Below are positions 7,441 to 13,332 of a stretch of DNA of 13,332 bases, piece after piece. Source of the stretch: an uncultured Candidatus Pelagibacter sp. (GTDB lineage: Bacteria > Pseudomonadota > Alphaproteobacteria > Pelagibacterales > Pelagibacteraceae); the NCBI GenBank assembly GCA_905612385.1, contig CAJQRR010000003.1:1-13332 (forward strand), given 5' to 3'. Position 1 is the first letter of the stretch. The number at the start of each line of letters is the position of its first letter. The position numbers and the translations under genes were made by a program. The notes beneath the pieces were generated by a model, which saw only the letters and a program-made list of their open reading frames with translations, did not search any database and was not told the DNA's origin.

Positions 7441-8484
7441 TTATTTAAATATTTTTGAGAAGTTTTTTCTCGTTCTGTTTTTCCAGTCACCTTTATGATA
7501 AGCATCACTTACAATCAAAGGAAGGACACTGGTTGCTTCTGCAAAAACCATTTGTTCTTTTGCAATATCCACCTTGCCCCAAGAGCTTGCTTCTTTTAAT
7601 GTAGAACTACTACAAGCACCATCCCTAGAATCTGCTACTGTAATTTGCACTGCATATTTATGCATCTCAACTTCTTTTCCTAAAAGCTCAGCACAGATAA
7701 CAGTATCTTGAACAAAATTTTTTGGAACTCCTCCACCAATCATAAATAAGCCAGATCCTTTTGATTGAATCTTTATTTCAGTTAATTCACGAAGTTCTCT
7801 AATAGAATCTATCGTAATATGGTTTTTAGGATTATTTTCTTGGTGAGTGACCAATCCAAAACCAGCACTTGAGTCTGTAAATGCGGGACAAAATATAGGA
7901 ACATTATTGTCATATGCTGTTTCAATTAAAGAATCTTTTTTTTTAGAATTTTTCTTTAAATATTTACCCATTTCATAAATAAATTCTCTTGATGTATAAC
8001 TTCTTGGATCAAGTGTATCTGCTATTTCACATATTTTCTGATCACATTCCTGTAATTCTTCTTCATCAATATAAGTATCGTAAATCCTATCTATATAATT
8101 TTTTCTTAATTCAGTATCATCTTGAAACTGTGAACCTTGGTAATGTTTAAAACCTAAAGCTTCAAAAAAATCCATATCAACTATTGAAGCCCCTGTTGCA
8201 ATAATTGCATCAACCATATTATATTTAACTAAATCTTTATAAATATTCATACACCCTGCAGCAGAAGTTGATCCAGCAAGTGTTAAAAAAATTGTGCAAT
8301 CCTTATCTTGAATCATTTCATTAAAGATATTGGCTGCATTTGCTGTTTCTCTTGAGACAAAAGACATTTTTTCCATTGAGGAAATTATTTTCCGTGCATC
8401 AAACGAAGTAATATCGATGTGTTCAACTGGGTTTTGTAAGAAGCTTTTTTTGCTATTATGAGTTAAATTTTTGTTATCTGACAT
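7441..8484 (-). CDS. deoxyhypusine-synthase-like enzyme, probable polyamine (homospermidine-type) synthase
   Basis: A 347-residue member of the deoxyhypusine synthase family, which uses NAD and an enzyme-lysine imine to move an aminobutyl group. The catalytic lysine is present: EASSWGKVD, Lys304, aligning with the WGK lysine of eukaryotic DHS. Other family segments are LTLAGSTSAAGC near 67-78, CPAFTDSSAGFGL, FMIGGGVPKNF and FAEATSVLPLIVSDAY. Bacteria lack eIF5A, the protein substrate of true DHS, so a small-molecule acceptor is expected; plant homospermidine synthase is a known descendant of DHS. The operon position between an ornithine/lysine-type decarboxylase and a ureohydrolase supports a polyamine role. 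The ATG overlaps the decarboxylase stop by one base (TAATG on the minus strand). Whether it makes homospermidine, spermidine or a guanidino product cannot be read from the sequence. Confidence 0.85.
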   Translation of the reverse strand: MSDNKNLTHNSKKSFLQNPVEHIDITSFDARKIISSMEKMSFVSRETANAANIFNEMIQDKDCTIFLTLAGSTSAAGCMNIYKDLVKYNMVDAIIATGASIVDMDFFEALGFKHYQGSQFQDDTELRKNYIDRIYDTYIDEEELQECDQKICEIADTLDPRSYTSREFIYEMGKYLKKNSKKKDSLIETAYDNNVPIFCPAFTDSSAGFGLVTHQENNPKNHITIDSIRELRELTEIKIQSKGSGLFMIGGGVPKNFVQDTVICAELLGKEVEMHKYAVQITVADSRDGACSSSTLKEASSWGKVDIAKEQMVFAEATSVLPLIVSDAYHKGDWKNRTRKNFSKIFK

Positions 8485-9662
8485 TAAGCAACTAGTATAC
8501 CTTTATTGCTCTCTTTACCATATAGCGTCATTATAGGCTCATCCTCTACTTCATAGATTTCATTAGAGTAAAAACCATTAAATTGAGTTCTAAAAGTTAA
8601 ACCGTATGCACCAAGCTGACCTAGTTCAATATAATCATTTTCTTTAATATTGTTTGGAAGCAAAAAAGGTCCCTTCATATAATCCATACTATCGCACGTG
8701 GGTCCATAAAAATCAAAAGCAGTTAATTTTTTTGATATTGATTTTCCACTTTTAATTAAACGAGAAGGGTAAACTATGTTTGGTGTACCAGCATCAAAAA
8801 GAGTTCCATAAGTTCCATCATTAATATAAAGCTTTTGTTTTTTTCTAAGATTTACTCTTACAATTGTTGAGCCACTTTCTGCAACTAGTGCTCTTCCGGG
8901 CTCACATAATATTTCAGGTAGTTTTTCTAAGTTTAAATTAGCTAAGCCTTTTTTTATTTCTTCAAAATAATTATCCAAAGATTGAGGTACAAGATCTGGG
9001 TAAATTGCAGGAAATCCACCTCCAATATTAATATAATCTGGAATAATTTTAGTTTTTTTTATTATATTTCCAATATCTGCAATTCCTTTTGTATATGAAA
9101 TAGGATGCATGCATTGAGATCCCACATGGAAACTTAAACCTATTTTTTTTGCATATTGCTTTGTTAATCTCAATAAAGCAGTTGCTTCAGATATGGACGC
9201 CCCAAATTTTGTTGATAAATCTATTTCAGCATGCTCATTTGAAACAGCTACTCTTACAAATAACTCAAGGTCTTTTGCCTCGTTAGTTGTTTCAATAATT
9301 TTTATTAATTCATCTTTAGTATCAAGGGAAAAAGCTTTAACATTATAATTAAAATAAGCTTCTTTAATATTTTCTCTACTTTTGACTGTATGCATATATG
9401 AACATTTTGCATTAGGATTAATTGCTCTTATATCTCTAATTTCTTGAATAGAGGCTATATCGAAGTTCTCAATTCCACTTTCAACTATTGTTTTTAGTAC
9501 TTCAGGATGTGGGTTAGTTTTTACTGCATAAAGCACTTTACCAGGAAATTTATTTCTAAAATATGTAGAAGCTAATTGTATTGATTTTTTCCTAATACAA
9601 TAAATAGGTTTTTCTGGCTTTAGTTGATTTATAAGATCATCAACCGTTTTAAATTTTTGCAT
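8484..9662 (-). CDS. PLP-dependent ornithine/lysine decarboxylase, alanine-racemase fold (type III)
   Basis: A 392-residue decarboxylase that would make putrescine from ornithine, or cadaverine from lysine. The PLP lysine is Lys48 in YAVKTNPHPEVL. His179 in HVGSQ stacks on the cofactor, IGGGFP at 213-218 and EPGR at 254-257 hold the phosphate, and Cys323-Asp324 in GPTCDSMD are the active-site pair contributed across the dimer. The CDSMD form, together with the length, separates it from diaminopimelate decarboxylase, where CES is usual. It is the first gene of the polyamine operon and has the best ribosome site of that operon (GGAG, five bases before the ATG). Its leader holds a perfect hairpin followed by a U-tract, suggesting control. 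Ornithine is the more likely substrate by family and by context, but dual ornithine/lysine activity is common in this group. Confidence 0.9.
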   Translation of the reverse strand: MQKFKTVDDLINQLKPEKPIYCIRKKSIQLASTYFRNKFPGKVLYAVKTNPHPEVLKTIVESGIENFDIASIQEIRDIRAINPNAKCSYMHTVKSRENIKEAYFNYNVKAFSLDTKDELIKIIETTNEAKDLELFVRVAVSNEHAEIDLSTKFGASISEATALLRLTKQYAKKIGLSFHVGSQCMHPISYTKGIADIGNIIKKTKIIPDYINIGGGFPAIYPDLVPQSLDNYFEEIKKGLANLNLEKLPEILCEPGRALVAESGSTIVRVNLRKKQKLYINDGTYGTLFDAGTPNIVYPSRLIKSGKSISKKLTAFDFYGPTCDSMDYMKGPFLLPNNIKENDYIELGQLGAYGLTFRTQFNGFYSNEIYEVEDEPIMTLYGKESNKGILVA

Positions 9663-9667
9663 TATGT

Positions 9668-9671
9668 CTCC
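9668..9671 (-). promoter_or_regulatory. Shine-Dalgarno GGAG of the polyamine operon
   Basis: The minus strand reads GGAG, then ACATA, then ATG. Spacing is five bases. It directly follows a long U-rich stretch, so it should be unstructured and accessible unless the upstream hairpin region changes pairing. Confidence 0.75.
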
Positions 9672-9690
9672 AAAAAAAATTTAATAAAAA

Positions 9691-9718
9691 AAAGTTTTTA
9701 AAAATACTTAAAAACTTT
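9691..9718 (-). promoter_or_regulatory. AT-rich hairpin with U-tract in the decarboxylase leader, possible attenuator
   Basis: The arms AAAGTTTTTAA (9691-9701) and TTAAAAACTTT (9708-9718) are perfect reverse complements of 11 bases around a six-base loop. Read on the minus strand, the hairpin is immediately followed by a run of U residues, then another U-run, then GGAG and the ATG. The shape is that of an intrinsic terminator or attenuator within the polyamine operon leader. Only one G-C pair is present in each arm, so its stability is low and the role is uncertain. Confidence 0.4.
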
Positions 9719-9770
9719 CATATAAATTATGCAATTAAGGCAATAGTTAATTAATGTAAAGTAAATAATA

Positions 9771-9797
9771 GGTGTTGAAATTCAATAATTAAACACC
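9771..9797. repeat. inverted repeat GGTGTT...AACACC just upstream of regA
   Basis: GGTGTT (9771-9776) and AACACC (9792-9797) are perfect six-base arms around 15 bases, ending 11 bases before the regA ATG. It contains a nested palindrome, TTGAA-A-TTCAA (9775-9785). It is more G-C-rich than the surrounding spacer, which makes it stand out. It may be an operator, possibly autoregulatory, overlapping the candidate promoter; it would form an RNA hairpin only if transcription started further upstream. Confidence 0.4.
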
Positions 9798-9804
9798 ATA
9801 TTAT
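9775..9804 (+). promoter_or_regulatory. candidate promoter for regA (near-leaderless)
   Basis: TTGAAA (9775-9780) and TATTAT (9799-9804) are separated by 18 bases. The predicted start falls at or within a few bases of the regA ATG at 9809, so the message would be nearly or fully leaderless. This agrees with the absence of any Shine-Dalgarno. AT-rich spacers produce such matches by chance, so confidence is limited. Confidence 0.35.
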
Positions 9805-9808
9805 TCTT

Positions 9809-10372
9809 ATGGTTGAACTGAATAATTTAAAAAAACTAAGTGATTTTGACAATAAAACCTTATTAATTGTTGATGATGACAATCCTTTCAGAGACAGGCT
9901 TGCTAGAGCAATGGAAAAAAAAGGGTTTGAGGTTTTTCAAGCTGAGGGTGTGCAAAAAGGTATTCAATCAGTTATAGAAAAAAAACCAGGTTTTGCTGTT
10001 GTTGATCTTAGACTAGCTGATGGAAATGGGCTTCAAGTAGTAAAACAAATTCAAACTTCTAATCCAAGCAGTAGAATTATAATGTTAACTGGATACGGAA
10101 ATATTCCAACGGCTGTAGCAGCGATCAAAGAGGGAGCTATTGATTATCTTGCAAAACCAGCTGATGCTGATGACGTTGAAAAAGCATTATTAGCCGATCC
10201 AGAGAAAAAAGCTGAACCACCAGAAAATCCTATGTCAGCTGATAGAGTTAAGTGGGAACATATTCATAGAGTTTTTGAATTATGTAATAGAAATGTCTCA
10301 GAAACAGCTAGAAGACTTAAGATGCATAGAAGAACTCTACAAAGAATTCTGTCTAAAAGATCACCTAGATAA
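9809..10372 (+). CDS. regA: RegA/ActR/PrrA-type two-component response regulator
   Basis: A 187-residue transcription factor of the RegB/RegA (ActS/ActR, PrrB/PrrA) redox-responsive family of alphaproteobacteria. The receiver domain has the acidic pocket Asp22-Asp24, phosphoacceptor Asp66 in VVDLRLADGNGL, Thr94 in LTGYGN, and Lys116 in DYLAKPADADD. A short proline-containing linker near 131-142 leads to a Fis-type helix-turn-helix, NVSETARRLKMHRRTLQRIL at 162-181, which is almost invariant in the family. Length is the family norm (about 180). The partner kinase RegB/ActS is not in this window. The gene diverges from the polyamine operon across 146 bases, and its stop overlaps by eight bases that of convergent bioY. 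In relatives this regulator controls energy and redox metabolism; targets here are unknown. Confidence 0.95.
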   Translation: MVELNNLKKLSDFDNKTLLIVDDDNPFRDRLARAMEKKGFEVFQAEGVQKGIQSVIEKKPGFAVVDLRLADGNGLQVVKQIQTSNPSSRIIMLTGYGNIPTAVAAIKEGAIDYLAKPADADDVEKALLADPEKKAEPPENPMSADRVKWEHIHRVFELCNRNVSETARRLKMHRRTLQRILSKRSPR

Positions 10373-10916
10373 ATTTTCTAAATTTAATAATTTTTTTAGC
10401 TAATATAGTTAATAAACAAATCTTGAATAATTCAGCTAATAAAAATGGTGTAACACCTAATTGAAGTACTGGTTTATCCCATCCAATTAAAGTTCCTAAC
10501 CAAATAACTCCAAATATATAGATTACCGAAACAGAAAATATTAATTTTCCAAAAATTATAAAAATGTTTTTATTAAAATTTAAATAGCCTGCAAAAAAAG
10601 AAGCAAATAAAAATCCAATTAAGTATCCCATTGTTGGACCAGTAAAATAAACTATCCCAACACCTTTTTCTGGTGAGTTAGAAAATACTGGCATTCCTAG
10701 AATACCCTCTAGAAGATAAACTGCTACAGATGCTAGGCCAATTTTATATCCAAAAGCAATTCCCAAAAATAGAACTACAAAAGTTTGCATTGTCATGGGT
10801 ACAGGATAAAATGGTATTTTTAATTTAGCTGAAATAGTCAAAGCCATTGTTCCTACGAAAATTAGAATAAATGTTTTTAATATTTTTTGAATTGAATTTG
10901 TTTTTAGTAGATCCAT
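10365..10916 (-). CDS. bioY: BioY biotin transporter S-component
   Basis: A 183-residue membrane protein of the BioY family, the biotin-binding S-component of ECF transporters. Characteristic segments are PVPMTMQTF at 38-46, AFGYKIGLASVAVYLLEGILGMPVF at 54-78 (family G..G..YL..G..G.PVF pattern) and GPTMGYLIGF at 93-102, plus about six hydrophobic segments. BioY can be served by BioM/BioN or, in some bacteria, occur alone and still transport biotin. No ECF-type ATPase or BioN is in the window; the upstream ABC ATPase is of another subfamily. It lies 32 bases downstream of that ATPase and is probably on the same transcript. The ATG has no Shine-Dalgarno. This suggests biotin is scavenged from outside, in line with vitamin dependence in streamlined marine bacteria (inference). 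Confidence 0.92.
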   Translation of the reverse strand: MDLLKTNSIQKILKTFILIFVGTMALTISAKLKIPFYPVPMTMQTFVVLFLGIAFGYKIGLASVAVYLLEGILGMPVFSNSPEKGVGIVYFTGPTMGYLIGFLFASFFAGYLNFNKNIFIIFGKLIFSVSVIYIFGVIWLGTLIGWDKPVLQLGVTPFLLAELFKICLLTILAKKIIKFRKFI

Positions 10917-10948
10917 ATCTATAAATTACTATTTATTAATGTGATAAT

Positions 10949-11878
10949 CTAGTTTTTTATTAGTCTTAAAAAAACATCCTCTAAATCACCATCGTCAGTT
11001 GAAATATCTATAATTTTGACGTTATTTTTCTTAATTAAATTAATTAATTCTTCCATATTAATTTTACTTTTTTCATAAGAAACACAAACCTCATTATCTA
11101 AGTGTGAGACTATTTTTAAAGATTCTAGATCATCTTCGTTAATATTAATCTTCATGTCAGTTTTAAAGGTTACTTTTTTGGTTTGAATTCTGTCTAATAA
11201 ATTCTTAGTGCTGTCTAGAGCAACAATATTTCCTTTGTTTAATATAGCTATTCTTCCACACATTTCCTCAGCTTCCTCAAGATAATGAGTTGTTAGAATG
11301 ATAGTTACACCAAGTTCATTGAGTAATTTTACATTTTTCCATAAATTCTGCCTTAACTCCACATCAACGCCAGCCGTAGGTTCGTCTAAAATAACTACTG
11401 GTGGCTGATGAACTAAAGCTTTAGCCATTAGTAACCTTCTTTTCATTCCACCAGATAAACTTCTAGCATAGCTATTAGCTTGTTTTTCTAGGGATACTAA
11501 TTTTAGAATTGTATCTGTAATTCTATCTTTTTCTTTAATTCCATAGAGGCCAGCCTGTAACTCTAATAATTTCCTTGGACTAAAAAATGGATCAAGATTT
11601 ACTTCTTGAGGCACTATTCCAACCGAAGCTCTAACCTGTCTAGGGTTCTTGTCTAGGTCAAAACCCCAGACATTTACTTGTCCTGCTGTTTTTACCACTG
11701 TTCCTGCTAAAATATTTATAAATGTTGTTTTCCCAGCACCATTAGGACCAAGAAGACCAAAAATTTCTCCTTCTTTCACGTCCAAGTTTAAATCATTTAA
11801 TGCAAGGTTATCTCCAGCCTGCTTACTTGAATAAATTTTTTTTAAGTTTTTAACAGAAAGTATATTTTTTTGCTCCAT
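10949..11878 (-). CDS. ABC-2-type transporter ATP-binding protein (YadG/CcmA-like)
   Basis: A 309-residue ATPase subunit of an ABC-2-type exporter. The nucleotide-binding domain occupies about residues 5-240: Walker A GPNGAGKTT at 44-52, Q-loop Gln91 in IVPQEVNLDP, signature LSGG at 141-144, Walker B VVILDEP at 161-167 with TAGVD following, and the switch His198 in TTHYLEEAEEMC. A C-terminal extension of about 70 residues, ending DGDLEDVFLRLIKN, is typical of the DrrA/YadG group that drives export of lipids or drugs through a separate ABC-2 permease. No permease (YadH-like) gene lies beside it; polA is divergent upstream and bioY follows downstream. The permease is therefore encoded elsewhere or the arrangement has been rearranged. 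Substrate unknown. Confidence 0.9.
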   Translation of the reverse strand: MEQKNILSVKNLKKIYSSKQAGDNLALNDLNLDVKEGEIFGLLGPNGAGKTTFINILAGTVVKTAGQVNVWGFDLDKNPRQVRASVGIVPQEVNLDPFFSPRKLLELQAGLYGIKEKDRITDTILKLVSLEKQANSYARSLSGGMKRRLLMAKALVHQPPVVILDEPTAGVDVELRQNLWKNVKLLNELGVTIILTTHYLEEAEEMCGRIAILNKGNIVALDSTKNLLDRIQTKKVTFKTDMKININEDDLESLKIVSHLDNEVCVSYEKSKINMEELINLIKKNNVKIIDISTDDGDLEDVFLRLIKN

Positions 11879-11899
11879 GCGTGTTAATACATTTATAGT
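11870..11899 (+). promoter_or_regulatory. candidate promoter for polA
   Basis: TTGCTC (11870-11875) and TATAGT (11894-11899) are 18 bases apart, predicting a start near 11906 and a leader of about 23 bases. The -35 lies over the start codon of the divergent ABC gene, so the two promoters would overlap. The -10 match is good, the -35 match is moderate. Confidence 0.3.
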
Positions 11900-11928
11900 A
11901 TTTAAAATTATTAAGATAATATTATTTA

Positions 11929-13332
11929 ATGGATAAAATAAAAAAAACAGACCATTTTTATTTAATAGATGGTTCGGGTTATATTTTTAGAGCTTATTAT
12001 GCATTGCCACCACTAACTAGAAAAAGTGATGGTCTTCCAGTTGGTGCAGTTAGTGGATTTTGTAGCATGCTATTCAAATTGCTAGAAGATTCAAAATCAA
12101 ATGAAAATCTTCAAAAACCTACGCACTTTGCAGTAATATTTGATGCAGCTAGAAAAACTTTTAGAAATGAAATTTATTCAGACTACAAAGCTAATAGATC
12201 AGAAGCACCAGATGATTTAGCACCACAGTTTGAATATATAAGAAAGTCTGTAGTTGCTTTTAATTTACCATCTGTAGATCTTCCAAATTATGAAGCAGAT
12301 GATTTAATAGCTACTTATGCAGAGCAAATTTTAGCAAAGGGTGCGAAGGTAACAATAGTCTCTTCAGATAAAGACTTAATGCAATTGTATAGAAAAGACG
12401 TTCGTATATTCGATCCAATGAAAAATAAATTTATAACATCTGAGGATATAGTAACCAAATTTGGAGTGGGTCCAGAAAAAGTTATTGATGTTCAATCCTT
12501 AGCCGGGGACAGTAGCGATAATGTTCCAGGAGTTCCAGGTATAGGTGTTAAGACTGCAGCAGAACTGATTAATAAATATGGAACTTTAGAAAAGTTATTA
12601 GATAACGCTCAAGAAATAAAACAAAATAAACGAAGAGAAACACTTATAGAAAACAAAGATAAAGCGATAATTAGTAAAAAATTAGTGACACTAATGAAAG
12701 ATGCTCCAGTTGAAAGAAAGATAGAAGAATTTAATCTAAAGGAGATTGATAAAGATAAGTTATATAAATTTTTACGAGAAATGGAGTTTAATAGACTTCT
12801 TAGCTCTGTCATCTCTGCATATGGAGAACCTGAGCTAGGAGAAAGTATACTAGAGAAAAAACCTGAAAAAAAATCTCAAACCATAAGTAAAAAAAATTAT
12901 CATCTAATTACAAGTGAAAAAGAAATAGATGAGTGGATTAACGAAGCAGAAGAAGCTGGAGAACTAGCAATTGATACTGAAACTAGCTCACTAGACGCAC
13001 ATCAAGCTGATTTAGTGGGAATTTCATTAAGCACTAAAATTGGTAAAGCTTGTTATATTCCAATTAGTCATAAGTTTAAAGGGTGTTTAAAAAAAGAAGC
13101 TGTAATTAAAAAATTAAAACCACTCTTAGAAGACAAGAGTGTAAAAAAGATAGGTCAAAATATTAAGTTTGATTTTATTGTCTTGTTTAAACAAGGGATA
13201 GCTATGAATTCTATGGAAGACACGATGTTGATGTCTTATGTATTGGATGCTGGAAAAAATAGACATAACATGGATACCCTTTCCGAGATCCATCTACAGC
13301 ATAAAACAATTTCATTTAAAGAAATTGTTGGC
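11929..13332 (+). CDS. polA: DNA polymerase I, N-terminal part, cut by window edge
   Basis: The first 468 codons of PolA, the repair and Okazaki-fragment-processing polymerase; the polymerase domain lies beyond the window. Residues 1 to about 290 are the 5'-nuclease: Asp14 in LIDGSGYIFRAYYA, Asp72 in FDAARKTFR, Glu122-Asp124-Asp125 in YEADDL, Asp147 and Asp149 in SSDKD, and Asp194/Asp197 in GDSSDNVPGVPGIG, covering the metal-binding acids and the helix-hairpin-helix. A charged linker follows (about 305-325). The 3'-5' exonuclease domain then begins, with ExoI Asp349-x-Glu351 in AIDTETSS and ExoII Asp415 in GQNIKFD both intact, so proofreading is probably active as far as can be seen. In many bacteria that domain has lost these residues. 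The ATG has no Shine-Dalgarno and lies 50 bases from the divergent ABC gene start. Confidence 0.96.
   Translation, partial: MDKIKKTDHFYLIDGSGYIFRAYYALPPLTRKSDGLPVGAVSGFCSMLFKLLEDSKSNENLQKPTHFAVIFDAARKTFRNEIYSDYKANRSEAPDDLAPQFEYIRKSVVAFNLPSVDLPNYEADDLIATYAEQILAKGAKVTIVSSDKDLMQLYRKDVRIFDPMKNKFITSEDIVTKFGVGPEKVIDVQSLAGDSSDNVPGVPGIGVKTAAELINKYGTLEKLLDNAQEIKQNKRRETLIENKDKAIISKKLVTLMKDAPVERKIEEFNLKEIDKDKLYKFLREMEFNRLLSSVISAYGEPELGESILEKKPEKKSQTISKKNYHLITSEKEIDEWINEAEEAGELAIDTETSSLDAHQADLVGISLSTKIGKACYIPISHKFKGCLKKEAVIKKLKPLLEDKSVKKIGQNIKFDFIVLFKQGIAMNSMEDTMLMSYVLDAGKNRHNMDTLSEIHLQHKTISFKEIVG

Noticed and set aside
7441..8484. True deoxyhypusine synthase acting on a translation factor
   Set aside because: Bacteria lack eIF5A and use EF-P with other modifications. 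The operon context points to small polyamines as substrates.
8484..9662. Diaminopimelate decarboxylase (lysA)
   Set aside because: The active-site segment reads CDSMD, as in ornithine/lysine decarboxylases, not the CES form usual in LysA. The neighbours are polyamine genes and not lysine genes.
9663..9808. The speF leader RNA known upstream of some alphaproteobacterial ornithine decarboxylases, or another riboswitch
   Set aside because: The region is short and nearly all A and T. I could not match a known conserved core; only simple hairpins are visible.
10365..11878. A BioY-BioM type ECF transporter operon
   Set aside because: The ATPase is about 309 residues with the C-terminal extension and VFLRL ending of ABC-2 exporters. 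No EcfT-like membrane gene is present.
1..13332. tRNA or rRNA genes, CRISPR arrays, insertion sequences, phage genes or attachment sites
   Set aside because: I saw no cloverleaf-like sequence, spaced repeats, transposase or integrase motifs, or terminal repeats. Gene packing leaves no room for most of these.

Overview
The window looks like a piece of a streamlined marine alphaproteobacterium, most likely the SAR11 clade (Pelagibacterales). The evidence is strong A+T richness in genes and spacers, almost no intergenic DNA (longest gap 146 bases), start and stop codons that overlap as TAATG, an alphaproteobacterial-style RegA/ActR regulator with a near-canonical Fis-type helix-turn-helix, a class I lysyl-tRNA synthetase, and an L28 of alphaproteobacterial length. 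The clade assignment is inference from protein character, not from a search.

Layout. (1) 1-2930, minus strand: trkH (potassium uptake), an AmpG-type muropeptide permease, and the first 38 codons of an SH3/NlpC-P60-type cell-wall peptidase that runs off the left edge. The genes are end to end or overlapping, so probably one transcript. (2) 3021-6566, plus strand: class I lysyl-tRNA synthetase, quinone-type dihydroorotate dehydrogenase (pyrD), ribosomal protein L28 with its own good promoter, and a YhhQ-type queuosine-precursor transporter. (3) 6563-9662, minus strand: a compact three-gene polyamine operon read in the order PLP decarboxylase (ornithine/lysine type), deoxyhypusine-synthase-like enzyme, ureohydrolase (agmatinase family). 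A strong Shine-Dalgarno and an AT-only hairpin plus U-tract lie in its leader. (4) 9809-10372, plus strand: the response regulator RegA/ActR, divergent from the polyamine operon. (5) 10365-11878, minus strand: an ABC-2-type ATPase followed by the biotin S-component BioY. (6) 11929 to the right edge, plus strand: the first 468 codons of DNA polymerase I, with the 5'-nuclease domain and the start of a 3'-5' proofreading domain whose ExoI and ExoII motifs are present.

How it works together. Most of the window is housekeeping. The one multi-gene pathway is the polyamine operon: the decarboxylase would supply putrescine (or cadaverine), the DHS-like enzyme probably joins diamine units into a longer polyamine such as homospermidine, and the ureohydrolase would remove a guanidino group from agmatine or from a guanidino-polyamine intermediate. 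The MFS permease and C40-type peptidase form a plausible murein-recycling pair. I found no mobile element, CRISPR array, phage gene or RNA gene. I do not see a clearly undescribed system; the best candidates for new biology are the exact chemistry of the polyamine operon and the hairpin in its leader.
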